Shown here in pieces: positions 18,039-27,128 of a stretch of DNA of 64,000 nucleotides. A model generated the notes under the pieces. That model was not told the DNA's origin and ran no database searches. It saw only the letters and a list, made by a program, of their open reading frames with translations. A program made the position numbers and the translations under genes. The DNA comes from Lewinellaceae bacterium (GTDB lineage: Bacteria; Bacteroidota; Bacteroidia; Chitinophagales; Saprospiraceae). The DNA lies in contig JADJRC010000014.1 of NCBI GenBank assembly GCA_016712415.1, positions 1-64,000 of the forward strand, read 5' to 3'. Position 1 is the first letter of the stretch, and the number at the start of each line of letters is the position of its first letter.

Positions 18039-18886
18039 AGGGTTGTTGCAACGCTGAACAGGTCGAACCAGAAATGTTCCGGCAGGTTTTCCGGTCCGGA
18101 AGGCAGACCCGATTGAGCGGGCAACGTCGCGAAACGGATGGTACGGATATAGCGATCCAGCAGTTTGAAGGTCTCCGAATCCGCCTCTATTTGGCCGCTC
18201 ACTGTCAGGGCTACAGCACCGGGATCGAGGCGAAATTGTTCGTAGGCCAGCAGGATAAAGTACAGCAGGTCGACCGGCTTGGCAAAGTCGAAGGCATTGT
18301 AAAGGATGAGGTTTTGCCGGTCAAATACCGCTATTTGCACGACCTGGTTGCGCAGGTTGGCGCACACGCCGTATTCGCGCAGGGGAACGAGGTCGCGCCA
18401 TGATTTCAGCAATGCAGTGGCCAGGTGTATCGGGCGCCCCGAGGGAAAATACTGGTCGCAGATATGGATCACATCGGGGTCTGCCGCATACACCAGGAAA
18501 CACTCGAACTCCGGCAACACGTCGTACCGGTACGCATATTCCGCCGAAGGCAACAACAATTTGAAATAATCCGGCAGGTGATCGGCGTCGAACATACGCC
18601 GCGGCACCAGGGTGGCATAGCGGTTAAAAATGGCGTAGCGCACTTGCTGAAACGGCAGGGACAGGAGCGGCTCCGATCCGAAAATCATGCGCAGGTTCGT
18701 CCCGTTGTCCGAGCCGTTGTACCCCGGCGGGGCGAAGTTCCAGGCTTTCAGCGCCTGAGCGGCGCCGTTGCCGCCGGTGGCATACAGGGAAAAACCTTCC
18801 GATCCGACAAGCACGCTCAGGGAGCCGGCTGCTGCCGTCCCGGCATCAAGTGCCGGATTGTGGAAATCGAACAAGTTTTTATCCAT
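18035..18886 (-). CDS. DUF3822 family protein
   Basis: A 283-residue protein starting at ATG 18886 (MDKNLFDFHNPALDAG); an upstream in-frame start at 18934 would add an unlikely Arg/Cys-rich tail. DUF3822 proteins have an actin/FtsA-like organisation and are encoded next to rsmD throughout Bacteroidota, as here with an ATGA overlap. Visible features include LSVLVGSEGFSLYA near the N-terminus and a C-terminal GQIEADSETFKLLDRYIR segment. The function is unknown. Confidence 0.85.
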   Translation of the reverse strand: MDKNLFDFHNPALDAGTAAAGSLSVLVGSEGFSLYATGGNGAAQALKAWNFAPPGYNGSDNGTNLRMIFGSEPLLSLPFQQVRYAIFNRYATLVPRRMFDADHLPDYFKLLLPSAEYAYRYDVLPEFECFLVYAADPDVIHICDQYFPSGRPIHLATALLKSWRDLVPLREYGVCANLRNQVVQIAVFDRQNLILYNAFDFAKPVDLLYFILLAYEQFRLDPGAVALTVSGQIEADSETFKLLDRYIRTIRFATLPAQSGLPSGPENLPEHFWFDLFSVATTL

Positions 18887-18975
18887 GCTGAAAAAAGAAA
18901 GGCCGGAAAACCGAAACCGGCAGCAAATATGCACAGTTTCGGGCTTCCGGCCCTCATTCCAGGCCGTTCAATTGT

Positions 18976-19401
18976 TCAACTCCTGGAAACCGCCGGTGCG
19001 GCGGCATTGGAATCGCCGATTTTGCAGGAGCCATTGTAGCGGGCGCCTTCTTCCACGATCATCGTGCGGGCCGAAATATTGCCCTCGATGACCGCCGATT
19101 CCATCAGGTGCAGGGCTTCCTTGACCACAACGTCGCCCTTGATCTTTCCCTTGATGGCGGCGTCGCGCGCATGGATGTTGCCCTGCACATAACTGCTGTC
19201 GCCCATTACAAAGCGCTTTTCCACCCTGACTTCACCGTGGATGGCGCCGTCGAGCCGGACGTTCTCCGCACAGGCAAATTTCCCTTCTATTACGGTGCCT
19301 TTGGCGATCACAGTGGTGGCGACTCCGTCTTTTTCACTGCCGTTCGACAGCGCAGTGGCCGAAGAAGCGGGCTTTTTTTCTTTTGTATTTGTTCCAAACA
19401 T
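18976..19401 (-). CDS. Bactofilin family protein
   Basis: A 141-residue cytoskeletal bactofilin. A polar N-terminal tail is followed by a right-handed beta-helix with the usual short glycine-containing turns: GTVIEGKFACAENVRLDGAI, then HGEVRVEKRFVMGDSSYVQG and NIHARDAAIKGKIKGDV. Bactofilins polymerise without nucleotide and act in cell shape or localisation. The gene stands alone between DUF3822 (about 90 bases) and the divergent tsaD promoter. Confidence 0.9.
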   Translation of the reverse strand: MFGTNTKEKKPASSATALSNGSEKDGVATTVIAKGTVIEGKFACAENVRLDGAIHGEVRVEKRFVMGDSSYVQGNIHARDAAIKGKIKGDVVVKEALHLMESAVIEGNISARTMIVEEGARYNGSCKIGDSNAAAPAVSRS

Positions 19402-19536
19402 ACAAACAGGAGGTTAGGATAACAATAGTTTGCTCACAGTAACCGGGCCGCAGCCCGTACCACATTGTGTGTGATAAAGAATCGTGCCAAACTCGGGGCT
19501 CTTCGGGAAACACCCACAGGGACAACACAAATATCG

Positions 19537-19544
19537 TATTTTTG
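19537..19544 (+). promoter_or_regulatory. Bacteroidota -7 box (TATTTTTG) before tsaD
   Basis: TATTTTTG fits the TAnnTTTG consensus, 50 bases upstream of the tsaD start. No good TTTG -33 element is seen. Confidence 0.5.
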
Positions 19545-19593
19545 CACCGAAAATCGCGGTTTAACCCTTTTAAAATCTGATTATCAGCGCAAT

Positions 19594-20586
19594 ATGGATG
19601 TAATTATTTTAGCCATTGAATCTTCCTGCGACGACACCTCGGCTGCCGTGATCCGCAATGGCGAAGTGCTGTCCAATTGTATCGCCAACCAGGAGGCGCA
19701 CCGGCTCTATGGCGGCGTGGTACCCGAAGTAGCATCGCGCGCGCATCAGGCCAATATTATTCCCGTTGTTGACCTGGCCATTAAAAAAGCCGGTGTGGCG
19801 AAGGCCTCGATCAATGCCGTCGCCTTTACACGCGGCCCGGGACTGCTGGGGTCGCTGCTCGTCGGCACTTCTTTTGCCAAGGCTTTTGCGCTCAGTCGCG
19901 GACTTCCGCTCATCGAGGTCAACCACATGCAGGCGCACGTGCTGGCGCATTTCGCCGAAGACCCCAAACCACGTTTCCCTTTCCTCTGCCTGACGGTGAG
20001 CGGCGGCCACACCCAGATCGTGCTGGTCCGGGATTTTCTGGACATGGAGGTAATCGGCGAAACCCTCGACGACGCAGCGGGTGAAGCCTTCGACAAGTCG
20101 GGCAAGTTGCTTGGCCTGGGCTATCCCGCAGGACCGCTCATCGACAAACACGCCGCCGCAGGTCAGGCGCGTTTTCCATTCCCAGAACCGGCCGTCCCGG
20201 AACTGAATTTCAGTTTCAGCGGACTGAAAACCAGTATTTTATATTTTCTGAAAAAGGAAGTGGGCAACAACCCGGATTTTGTGCAGGAGAACCTGGACGA
20301 CATCTGCGCTTCCATACAGGGCACGATCATTACCATCCTGCTAAAGAAACTCCGCAAGGCAGCGCGACAAACCGGCATCCGCGAAATCGCTATTGCAGGC
20401 GGCGTGAGCGCCAACTCCGGCCTGCGCCGCGCACTGGAATCAATGGGCGAAAAAGAGGGCTGGACAACCTATGTTCCGGCCTTTCAGTACTGCACCGACA
20501 ATGCAGGCATGATCGGCGTCACGGCGTATTACAAGTACCTGAAAGGTGCGTTTTGCGGACAAGATGCCGCACCTTTTGCACGCTAG
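19594..20586 (+). CDS. tsaD: tRNA threonylcarbamoyladenosine transferase TsaD
   Basis: TsaD transfers the threonylcarbamoyl group onto A37 of ANN-reading tRNAs. The start ATG 19594 (MDVIILAIESSCDDTSAAV) matches the family opening; the frame extends further upstream but without family similarity. The metal-binding motif HMQAH, the glycine-rich VSGGHTQIV, FSFSGLKTS and the C-terminal AGGVSANSGLR plus YCTDNAGMIG motifs are all present. The length of 330 residues is standard. Its last four bases overlap the end of the convergent cutA gene. Confidence 0.96.
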   Translation: MDVIILAIESSCDDTSAAVIRNGEVLSNCIANQEAHRLYGGVVPEVASRAHQANIIPVVDLAIKKAGVAKASINAVAFTRGPGLLGSLLVGTSFAKAFALSRGLPLIEVNHMQAHVLAHFAEDPKPRFPFLCLTVSGGHTQIVLVRDFLDMEVIGETLDDAAGEAFDKSGKLLGLGYPAGPLIDKHAAAGQARFPFPEPAVPELNFSFSGLKTSILYFLKKEVGNNPDFVQENLDDICASIQGTIITILLKKLRKAARQTGIREIAIAGGVSANSGLRRALESMGEKEGWTTYVPAFQYCTDNAGMIGVTAYYKYLKGAFCGQDAAPFAR

Positions 20587-20903
20587 GCGGTGTCCGATAC
20601 CGTTTCATCGACAATCCACTGCTCGTATTCGGCATTGGCGCGCACTTCAAAACGCAGGATACAGGGCGCTTCATACGGATGCTGCGCCCGAACGGCTTCT
20701 TCCACGTGTTGCTCGAGCGCAGGTTGTGTTTTTAAAACCGATACCCATTCGCCCTCGTGAACGATATTTTGCTGCCACCAGTAGGCGCTGGTGACGGGAA
20801 AGATATTGGCGCAGGCCACCAGGCGTCTTTTCACCAGAAATTCAGCGATACTTCGGGCTGTCTGCTCATCCGGATGGGTGATGTAAAACAGGAGAAACGG
20901 CAT
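20583..20903 (-). CDS. cutA: Divalent-cation tolerance protein CutA
   Basis: A 106-residue CutA1-family trimeric protein. Family motifs seen are LVKRRLVACANIFPVTSAYWW, EWVSVLKTQ and HPYEAPCILRFEV (the HPYExP motif). It is convergent with tsaD, and the two stops overlap by four bases. The precise role in metal tolerance is uncertain in the family. Confidence 0.93.
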   Translation of the reverse strand: MPFLLFYITHPDEQTARSIAEFLVKRRLVACANIFPVTSAYWWQQNIVHEGEWVSVLKTQPALEQHVEEAVRAQHPYEAPCILRFEVRANAEYEQWIVDETVSDTA

Positions 20904-21070
20904 AACGCAATTGTCTTTACAAGGATGAAAAAATGTTGGCCGGGCGACGTTTGTGCATTGTTAACGCATGAAGAAGAAACTTATCGGCCAAAATGCTGTC
21001 AATACAGGTAATTTTACGCTAAAATATCATTTCCCCGGCGTTTGCTGCGCCACCTAAATAATGTTACACT

Positions 21071-21619
21071 ATGAAAAATTTCCTCCTCGCAGCCGGCGTG
21101 CTGCTTTTTTCAGGCGCCCTCCTCGCAGCCTTTAATATCCGGGGAACCCATGCCACACAGCCCACTGCCGATACGCTCAAGTGGTACACCTGGGAAGAAG
21201 CCGTTGAGTTGAACAAAACCGCACCCAAAAAAATATTCGTCGACGTGTATACCGACTGGTGCGGTTGGTGCAAGCGCATGGACAAAAGCACATTTGCCGA
21301 CTCGACCATCTCGGCGTATATGGCCGCCAATTTCTATCCTGTAAAACTGAATGCCGAGCAGAAAGGCGATATTGAGTTCAACGGACAGACCTTCAAGTTC
21401 ATGGAAACCGGTAACGGCCGCGGGGTGCATACCCTGGCCTATTCCCTGCTGGAGGGTGATATGCGCTACCCGAACTTTGTGTACCTCAACGAAAAGTTCG
21501 AACGCATCATGATCTCGCCGGGCTATAAAGAGCCGAACGACATCATCAAGGAACTCAAGTTCGCGGCGGAAGAACAATACGCCAAGACGACCTGGGAAAA
21601 GTACCGGGATGAGAATTGA
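21071..21619 (+). CDS. Exported thioredoxin-like protein
   Basis: A 182-residue protein with an N-terminal signal (MKNFLLAAGVLLFSGALLAA), so periplasmic. The thioredoxin-fold domain has YTDWCGWCKRMDKSTF, a CxxC redox site in the 'thioredoxin_7/DUF255-like' context that begins KIFVDVYTDWCGWC. The later YPNFVYLNEKFE corresponds to the cis-proline strand. It is probably a disulfide reductase or chaperone of the envelope. It is followed by a strong bidirectional terminator. Confidence 0.85.
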   Translation: MKNFLLAAGVLLFSGALLAAFNIRGTHATQPTADTLKWYTWEEAVELNKTAPKKIFVDVYTDWCGWCKRMDKSTFADSTISAYMAANFYPVKLNAEQKGDIEFNGQTFKFMETGNGRGVHTLAYSLLEGDMRYPNFVYLNEKFERIMISPGYKEPNDIIKELKFAAEEQYAKTTWEKYRDEN

Positions 21620-21685
21620 CCCGGAGGGCATGGCATAAGTCGTGTTGCCCTTTATACGAGCGCGCCGGTGGTGCGGATGAATAAA

Positions 21686-21719
21686 AAAACCTGCTTTCCG
21701 CGGAAAGCAGGTTTTTTTA
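21686..21719. terminator. Bidirectional rho-independent terminator
   Basis: A near-perfect palindrome, AAAAAACCTGCTTTCC / GGAAAGCAGGTTTTTT, lies between two convergent genes, so each strand has a GC stem followed by a U-run. Confidence 0.92.
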
Positions 21720-21784
21720 TTCATCCGCCACGACTAAGCCTGTCGCCTCCTGCAACTATATCTGGTTTTCCTAAAACCGGACAA

Positions 21785-23221
21785 TTAATTCCTCCAGGGC
21801 AGTTCCAGCACGCGTTGTGCAGCCAGTTCGCCCATACGGATGCCTTCGTCGCAGTCCATACGGAAATGCACACCCAGCGGGATACGCGAATAGGCGTCTT
21901 CCCGGGCCAGTTCGGAGAACGAGGAAAGCGTACGCGGAGTACCATTGAATTCCGAGCGGCTGAGGTGGCACTTGTCGGTAAACACATAGGTGCCCGGGTG
22001 CTTGCTGTTGAACTCGAAGAAGGAAGACAAAATTTTGGCGCCGGCGCCGCCAAAACCCGAGTGCCCTGACGGATAAGCCGGGAATCCGGGCGTCACACCC
22101 TGGTAACCAGCAATAGGGTTATTGAGGATTGGCAGCCAGTCTGCTGCATCAGGGTATTGCTGGGATACCACCCGGCGTATGTACGACACGGGGCGCTCTA
22201 CATTGTACACATATTTGGACTGCCAAATGGCAACGCTGATGTCGTTGAGTGCCATTCCCATTTTCGCGTACATTTCAACAGATTCTTCAAGGTTGATGCT
22301 TTCATATTCTACCACCTGGTTGGCCACAGCGATCAGTCGTGCCGGTGGCGAGAAAGTAAGACCCAGGATATCGTCGCTCCAGAACTCGCCCAGCCAGCGC
22401 TCTTCATAGGCGCCGGGGCCATTGTCCTGGATATTTTTTACACGGGCATAGGCTTCCATAGCCTGCGAATAGAACAGGGACTGCTGGTTTTCGCTGTAAG
22501 GTATGGGAGGGCGACAGAGTTGCTCTTCTTCAGCCAGGGCAAAGGTGCGGACCTGTCCCCAGAAGGGAAACATTCCGTTCACAAAATCAGGCAGGGTAGG
22601 CGCCCAGAAGCCGGGGCCCTGGGGTGCATTGTACGGCGGTTGCGGGTTAAGGAACGCGTTATGCGCTTCCATATCGGTCTTTTCCCAGTCGTACATAGCG
22701 GCTGCCACCTGCAGGCCGCGCTCTACCGAACGGCTGAGTATTTCCGGCGATGTTTCCTGGGCGTACTGGTCGTAGAGTTGCTGGCGGGTCTGTTCAATAC
22801 TCTGGAAAAGGTCGGAATACTGGTTCTCCATGTGGAAGAAGAACCTTTTCATCAGGTATGCATATACTTCGTTGACGACAGCAGGCCAGTAGTATTCCTC
22901 GGCCTCATCGAACTCGGGGATAGCGAGGCCGGGGTAAAAATTGGCCAGGGAATTGTAGCCGGGCATTCCGGGCGCAACTGCCTCGTAAGCGGCAAATCCG
23001 AGATAGCCCAAGGCGTGTGGAACCGGTCCGGGGCGATAGCCGACTGCATAGCGGTCGAGTTTCAAAAATACATCATTCCAGCGAAGCAGCACCGAACTAT
23101 CAAACTCGCGAACCAGTTTGCGGTTTTGCTCTACTTTGATATCCTTACAAGACTCTATAAATACGGCGCCAAACAAAACGGCAAAGAGAAGAAGGAGCTT
23201 TGTGTGTCGAACTACTTTCAT
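21785..23221 (-). CDS. Vanadium-dependent haloperoxidase-like (PAP2-fold) lipoprotein
   Basis: A 478-residue protein with a lipoprotein signal (LLLLFAVLFGAVFIESCK). The C-terminal domain has the PAP2/vanadium haloperoxidase motifs: KYVYNVERPVSYIR (Lys/Arg region), PAYPSGHSGFGG (PSGH) and SRIPLGVHFRMDCDEG (SRxxxGVHxxxD). The substrate pocket cannot be judged, so either a haloperoxidase or a phosphatase activity is possible. It is expected on the periplasmic or outer-membrane surface, and transcribed alone. Confidence 0.85.
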   Translation of the reverse strand: MKVVRHTKLLLLFAVLFGAVFIESCKDIKVEQNRKLVREFDSSVLLRWNDVFLKLDRYAVGYRPGPVPHALGYLGFAAYEAVAPGMPGYNSLANFYPGLAIPEFDEAEEYYWPAVVNEVYAYLMKRFFFHMENQYSDLFQSIEQTRQQLYDQYAQETSPEILSRSVERGLQVAAAMYDWEKTDMEAHNAFLNPQPPYNAPQGPGFWAPTLPDFVNGMFPFWGQVRTFALAEEEQLCRPPIPYSENQQSLFYSQAMEAYARVKNIQDNGPGAYEERWLGEFWSDDILGLTFSPPARLIAVANQVVEYESINLEESVEMYAKMGMALNDISVAIWQSKYVYNVERPVSYIRRVVSQQYPDAADWLPILNNPIAGYQGVTPGFPAYPSGHSGFGGAGAKILSSFFEFNSKHPGTYVFTDKCHLSRSEFNGTPRTLSSFSELAREDAYSRIPLGVHFRMDCDEGIRMGELAAQRVLELPWRN

Positions 23222-23313
23222 GGACTATTATATTTAGTTGTTTGTCAATATCAGGTGATCCAAAGGTAAATATCCGGCAATTTCGGTTGAAAACGCAGCA
23301 GGCAATACCCGTT

Positions 23314-23475
23314 AGAGCGTGTTTAAATTTCAGTGCCGGAGCGAAAGCGAGCAAATTTTGTTTCAGGCAAGGCAAAATTTGCAGCCATAGCCGGGCGCCT
23401 ATGGCGAAAATTTTAACGAAGCATGAAATAAAATTGGCCGCTTGCAGCCCGGTGACTGAAATTTAAACACGCTCT
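23314..23475. mobile_element. MITE-like element with 21-bp perfect terminal inverted repeats
   Basis: AGAGCGTGTTTAAATTTCAGT at 23314-23334 is repeated in inverted form at 23455-23475. The ends are flanked by TTA on both sides when the repeat is taken from GAGCG, which would be a 3-bp target duplication. The 120-base interior has no coding potential. It sits in the promoter-side spacer of the haloperoxidase-like gene. Confidence 0.75.
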
Positions 23476-23613
23476 TAGATCACCCCGATTAAAATTGGGG
23501 CAAATATCATGCCAATTTCTGAGCATTTTTGTATACAGTATGGGGGATTTTGTTACCCTTTTTTTGAAAAAACACCACGCATAAAGGATAACAACTGGCG
23601 GTTACCAAATGTA

Positions 23614-23648
23614 AAAAGCGGCATTGCATCGCTTTGCATGCCGCTTTT
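23614..23648 (-). terminator. Terminator after cysK
   Basis: The stem AAAAGCGGCAT / ATGCCGCTTTT, with a U-run on the minus strand, lies 28 bases downstream of the cysK stop. Confidence 0.85.
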
Positions 23649-23675
23649 CATTCGAGACAACAATATTTAGATAGC

Positions 23676-24616
23676 CTACACTTGAGTACTCTGAGCATTT
23701 TCCCACTCATAGAGCCCTTCTATGGAGAGGTACCGTTCTCCAGTGTCATAATTAAAGCCGAGCACGCGCGCGCCGGCGGGGATTTCGGTTAGTTTGCGTG
23801 CGATGGCGGCCAGCGTTGCGCCGGACGAAATGCCTCCGAATATGCCTTCTTCGACGGCAGCACGTTTCGCAAATTCAAAAGCTTCTTCTTTGGAAACCTG
23901 GATCACACCGTCGAGTACATCTGTGTGCAGGTTTTGGGGTATGAACCCTGCGCCGATCCCCTGTATCGGGTGTGGCCCCGGAGCGCCACCGGAGATGACC
24001 GGACTGAGTTCCGGCTCCACGGCAAAGACTTTTAGTTTCGGAAAAATCCCTTTCAACACTTCTGCCACCGCCGTGATGTGCCCACCCGTGCCGACACCTG
24101 TGATCAGATAGTCGATGCCGTCGGGAAAGTCCTTCAGAATCTCCTGGGCCGTCGTGGTTTTGTGAATGGCAATATTCGCCTCGTTTTCAAACTGTTGCGG
24201 CATCCACGAATTGGGGACCTCCGGAGCAGTTCGCCGGCCCGCTCGATAGCGCCCTTCATGCCTTTTTCGCGGGGGGTAAGGTCGAACCGGGCGCCGTAGG
24301 CGGCCATAAGCCGGCGGCGCTCGACACTCATGCTCTCCGGCATCACCAGGATGAGCGGATATCCCTTTACGGCTGCCACAATTGCCAGGCCGATACCGGT
24401 ATTGCCGCTGGTCGGCTCGATGATGACGCTGCCGGGCTTGAGTTCGCCGCGCTTTTCAGCATCTTCGACCATAGACAGTGCGATGCGGTCTTTGATGCTG
24501 CCGCCCGGGTTGGCGCGTTCCAGCTTGAGCCATACCTCGGCATTGTTGCCAAACAGGCGGTTGATGCGTACGTGGGGGGTGTCGCCAATTGTTTCTAAAA
24601 TGTTGTTTGCTTTCAT
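23676..24616 (-). pseudogene. cysK: Cysteine synthase CysK, one-base frameshift
   Basis: O-acetylserine sulfhydrylase makes cysteine from O-acetylserine and sulfide with PLP. The start at 24616 gives MKANNILETIGDTPHVRINR. The PLP lysine is in GGSIKDRIAL, followed by PTSGNTGIGLA and, in the second half, ITGVGTGGHITAV (phosphate loop) and GGISSGA. One base is missing near 24212: AAT-TCG-TGG-ATG (NSWMPQQFEN) is preceded by a run lacking one A. Total length is 2 modulo 3, so adding one base restores 313 residues, a normal size. The gene follows cysE by 53 bases in the same direction. A break in a gene for cysteine synthesis could be an assembly error. Confidence 0.9.
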
Positions 24617-24669
24617 GTAAGTGAAATAAAGGTTGAAGATTGAAGGTTGGCAATTGATGTTGGGGGTGC

Positions 24670-25500
24670 TCAGATAACAAAACTTACCGGCTCCTCGAAA
24701 GGCCTGGTGCGCACTTTGACCTGCGACTGGTGGAGCACCACAGAATACGGCGGCACACTTTCGGTGAGCCAGCTGTTGCCGCCGATCACGGAATCGTGCC
24801 CGACTACCGTGCTGCCGCCGAGAATGGTGCAGTTGGCATACAGAATACAATTGTCTTCTATCGTCGGGTGGCGCTTTTTATTGGCCATTGATTTTTCCAC
24901 TTGTACTGCGCCAAGCGTCACGCCCTGGTATAGTTTCACGTTATTGCCAATGACGGCCGTCGCCCCGACAACTACCCCGGTGCCGTGATCGATGAAAAAG
25001 GAACGTCCGATTGTCGCCGCCGGGTGTATATCGATACCTGTTTTGCCATGCAGGTATTCCGAAAAGACACGCGGCAGGAGCGGCGCCCCGAGCCGGTGTA
25101 GCAGATTAGCCATTCGATAGACCGCAATGGCCTGGAATCCGGGGTAGGTGGCCAGCACCTCCTCCAGGCAGGTCGCTGCCGGATCAAAATGAAGGATGGC
25201 GTTCGCATCTTCAAGCAGGGCCTCGTGAACGCCCGGCAATTGCCCGAAAAAACCATCCGCGATCTCTGAAGCCCTGGAATCATTGTCCTGCACAAGCGGC
25301 GCCAGTATTTTGATTAACTCGTGCCGCAAAATGGTGTATTGAACAACCGCAGGCTTCGGGTTGTCGTCCAGCATAGGAAACAAAAAACAAAAAAGGGCGT
25401 CTGCCAACCGGTGCGCATCTATCCGGGCCGGTAACCTGGTGGCATATGTTTCCCGGGAAGCATCGAGTTTTTGAAAGAATTGATCCAGAGCGGATTTCAT
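24670..25500 (-). CDS. cysE: Serine O-acetyltransferase (EpsC/CysE type)
   Basis: This enzyme acetylates L-serine with acetyl-CoA for cysteine synthesis. It is a 276-residue protein: an N-terminal helical domain, then the left-handed beta-helix with hexapeptide repeats (GIDIHPAATIGRSFFIDHGTG, VVVGATAVIGNNVKLYQGVT). The catalytic HG in IDHGTG and the DIHP motif are intact. It is the first gene of a cysE-cysK pair. A terminator-like hairpin lies 15 bases before its start codon, so expression may be controlled in the leader. Confidence 0.93.
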   Translation of the reverse strand: MKSALDQFFQKLDASRETYATRLPARIDAHRLADALFCFLFPMLDDNPKPAVVQYTILRHELIKILAPLVQDNDSRASEIADGFFGQLPGVHEALLEDANAILHFDPAATCLEEVLATYPGFQAIAVYRMANLLHRLGAPLLPRVFSEYLHGKTGIDIHPAATIGRSFFIDHGTGVVVGATAVIGNNVKLYQGVTLGAVQVEKSMANKKRHPTIEDNCILYANCTILGGSTVVGHDSVIGGNSWLTESVPPYSVVLHQSQVKVRTRPFEEPVSFVI

Positions 25501-25512
25501 AGTTCAGCAATC

Positions 25513-25551
25513 AAAAAGCGCCTTTCTCGAACAACTCGGGAAAAGGCGCTT
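25513..25551 (-). promoter_or_regulatory. Terminator-like hairpin in the cysE leader (candidate attenuator)
   Basis: The stem AAGCGCCTTT / AAAGGCGCTT (25516-25525 with 25542-25551) is followed on the minus strand by a CTTTTTG run and then, within about 15 bases, the cysE ATG. Nothing upstream on that strand needs terminating, so an attenuator or riboregulator is likely. A further complementary pair (TTGTTGTTGCTGTTGTC with GACAACAAC) and a 9-codon ORF (MTTTVSIWS) lie just upstream at about 25587-25650. Confidence 0.5.
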
Positions 25552-25869
25552 CAACTAAGGAGGTATTTGAAATATTGATGTTTAACTCCAAATGGATACC
25601 GTTGTTGTCATCCTTTTCCTTAAGGGGGGACAACAGCAACAACAAGTTCCGATTGGAGCGGTTTTATTATGCATTTTGCGTGCTTTTTGCAAGACAAACT
25701 TATCCGGTTAAACAATGAGATACAAGGCGGGTTTAGATTTTTAACGAAAAAGTGATCTTATTTTTCTGTTGCAAACAAACAAAACAGCCCACCCACAACC
25801 GACCTTTGCCGATACAACGCCAGAAACGCTGAAACCGTTAAACCCGAAACCTTTTTAAACCTTCTCACA

Positions 25870-27072
25870 ATGCAAGCATACCTTATCGACGGCATTCGCA
25901 CCCCCATCGGCAACTTTGGCGGCAGCCTTGCACCTGTACGCACCGACGATCTCGCCGCACACGTTATCCGGGAACTGCTGGCCCGGCATCCCGGTCTCGA
26001 TCCGGCTGCCGTTGCCGATGTGATCCTGGGTTGCGCCAACCAGGCCGGCGAAGACAACCGCAATGTAGCGCGCATGGCCCTTCTTTTAGCGGGTATGCCC
26101 TGGTCAGTGCCTGGCGAAACCGTCAACCGGCTTTGTGCCAGCGGAATGTCGGCGGTTATTCATGCCCGGCGGGCCATACATTCCGGCGATGGCGACCTCT
26201 GCATTGCGGGCGGCGTTGAAGGCATGACCCGCGGCCCGTATGTGGTCAGCAAAACGGCCAAGCCCTTCGGAACGGACGCCCGGATGTACGATTCCAGTTT
26301 CGGATGGCGGTTCATCAACCTGCACATGCAGTCGCTTTACGGCACGGACGCCATGGGCATGACGGCTGAAAATCTGGTGGAGCAATACAATATCAGCCGC
26401 GACGATCAGGATAAATTTGCCGTGTGGAGCCAGATAAAAGCCACTGCAGCACGCGATTCCGGGCGCCTGGCAGCGGAAATCACACCGGTGCAGGCGCCCA
26501 AAGGCAAGGGGGAACTCGTGCCTGTAGAACACGATGAGTTCATCAAACCCGGCACTACCACCGAAATACTGGGCAAACTCAAACCCGCTTTCAAAAAAGA
26601 CGGCTCGGTAACGGCAGGCAACGCTTCGGGCCTCAACGATGGCGCGGCAGCGCTGCTTATCGCCTCCGAAAATGGCATGAAAAACCACAACCTGCGCCCC
26701 ATTGCCCGCATCGTCAGTTCGGCGGTTGTTGGCGTAGAGCCGCGTATCATGGGTATCGGCCCGGTAGGCGCATCGCAGCAGGCGCTGGCAACAGCAGGAT
26801 TGACGCTGAACGACATGTCGGTCATCGAACTCAACGAAGCATTTGCCGCGCAGGTGCTGGCCTGTACCCGCTCATTGGGTATCGCCGATCAGGACGAGCG
26901 GCTGAACCCCAACGGCGGCGCCATCGCGCTCGGCCACCCGCTGGGCATGTCGGGCGCCCGCATCGTTTTATCCGCCGCCCGCACCCTGCAGAAAAACGGA
27001 GGGCAATACGCCCTCTGCACCATGTGCATCGGCGTCGGTCAGGGGTATGCCGTGATCCTGGAAAGGGCATAA
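25870..27072 (+). CDS. Acetyl-CoA acyltransferase (thiolase, PcaF/PaaJ-like)
   Basis: A 400-residue thiolase. The acyl-accepting cysteine is in NRLCASGMSA, the C-terminal motifs are NEAFAAQVLA, NGGAIALGHPLGMSGAR and CTMCIGVGQGYA. The GHPLGMSGAR form and the general length resemble 3-oxoadipyl-CoA thiolases of aromatic degradation, but no other genes of that pathway are here, so general beta-ketothiolase is the safe call. The cyclase-family gene follows 57 bases later, separated by a heptamer array. Confidence 0.88.
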   Translation: MQAYLIDGIRTPIGNFGGSLAPVRTDDLAAHVIRELLARHPGLDPAAVADVILGCANQAGEDNRNVARMALLLAGMPWSVPGETVNRLCASGMSAVIHARRAIHSGDGDLCIAGGVEGMTRGPYVVSKTAKPFGTDARMYDSSFGWRFINLHMQSLYGTDAMGMTAENLVEQYNISRDDQDKFAVWSQIKATAARDSGRLAAEITPVQAPKGKGELVPVEHDEFIKPGTTTEILGKLKPAFKKDGSVTAGNASGLNDGAAALLIASENGMKNHNLRPIARIVSSAVVGVEPRIMGIGPVGASQQALATAGLTLNDMSVIELNEAFAAQVLACTRSLGIADQDERLNPNGGAIALGHPLGMSGARIVLSAARTLQKNGGQYALCTMCIGVGQGYAVILERA

Positions 27073-27077
27073 AGGCT

Positions 27078-27123
27078 TCATCATTCCACCATTCATCATT
27101 CATCATTCCACCATTCATCATTA
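27078..27123. repeat. ATTCATC/ATTCCACC heptanucleotide array
   Basis: Six or so tandem 7-to-8-base units fill the thiolase-cyclase spacer and stop 5 bases before the cyclase start codon. Same family as 15363-15418. Confidence 0.8.
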
Positions 27124-27128
27124 AAGAA

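Noticed and set aside
20583..20586. tsaD-cutA stop overlap as evidence of a fusion
   Set aside because: They are on opposite strands; the shared bases are two stops read from both sides.
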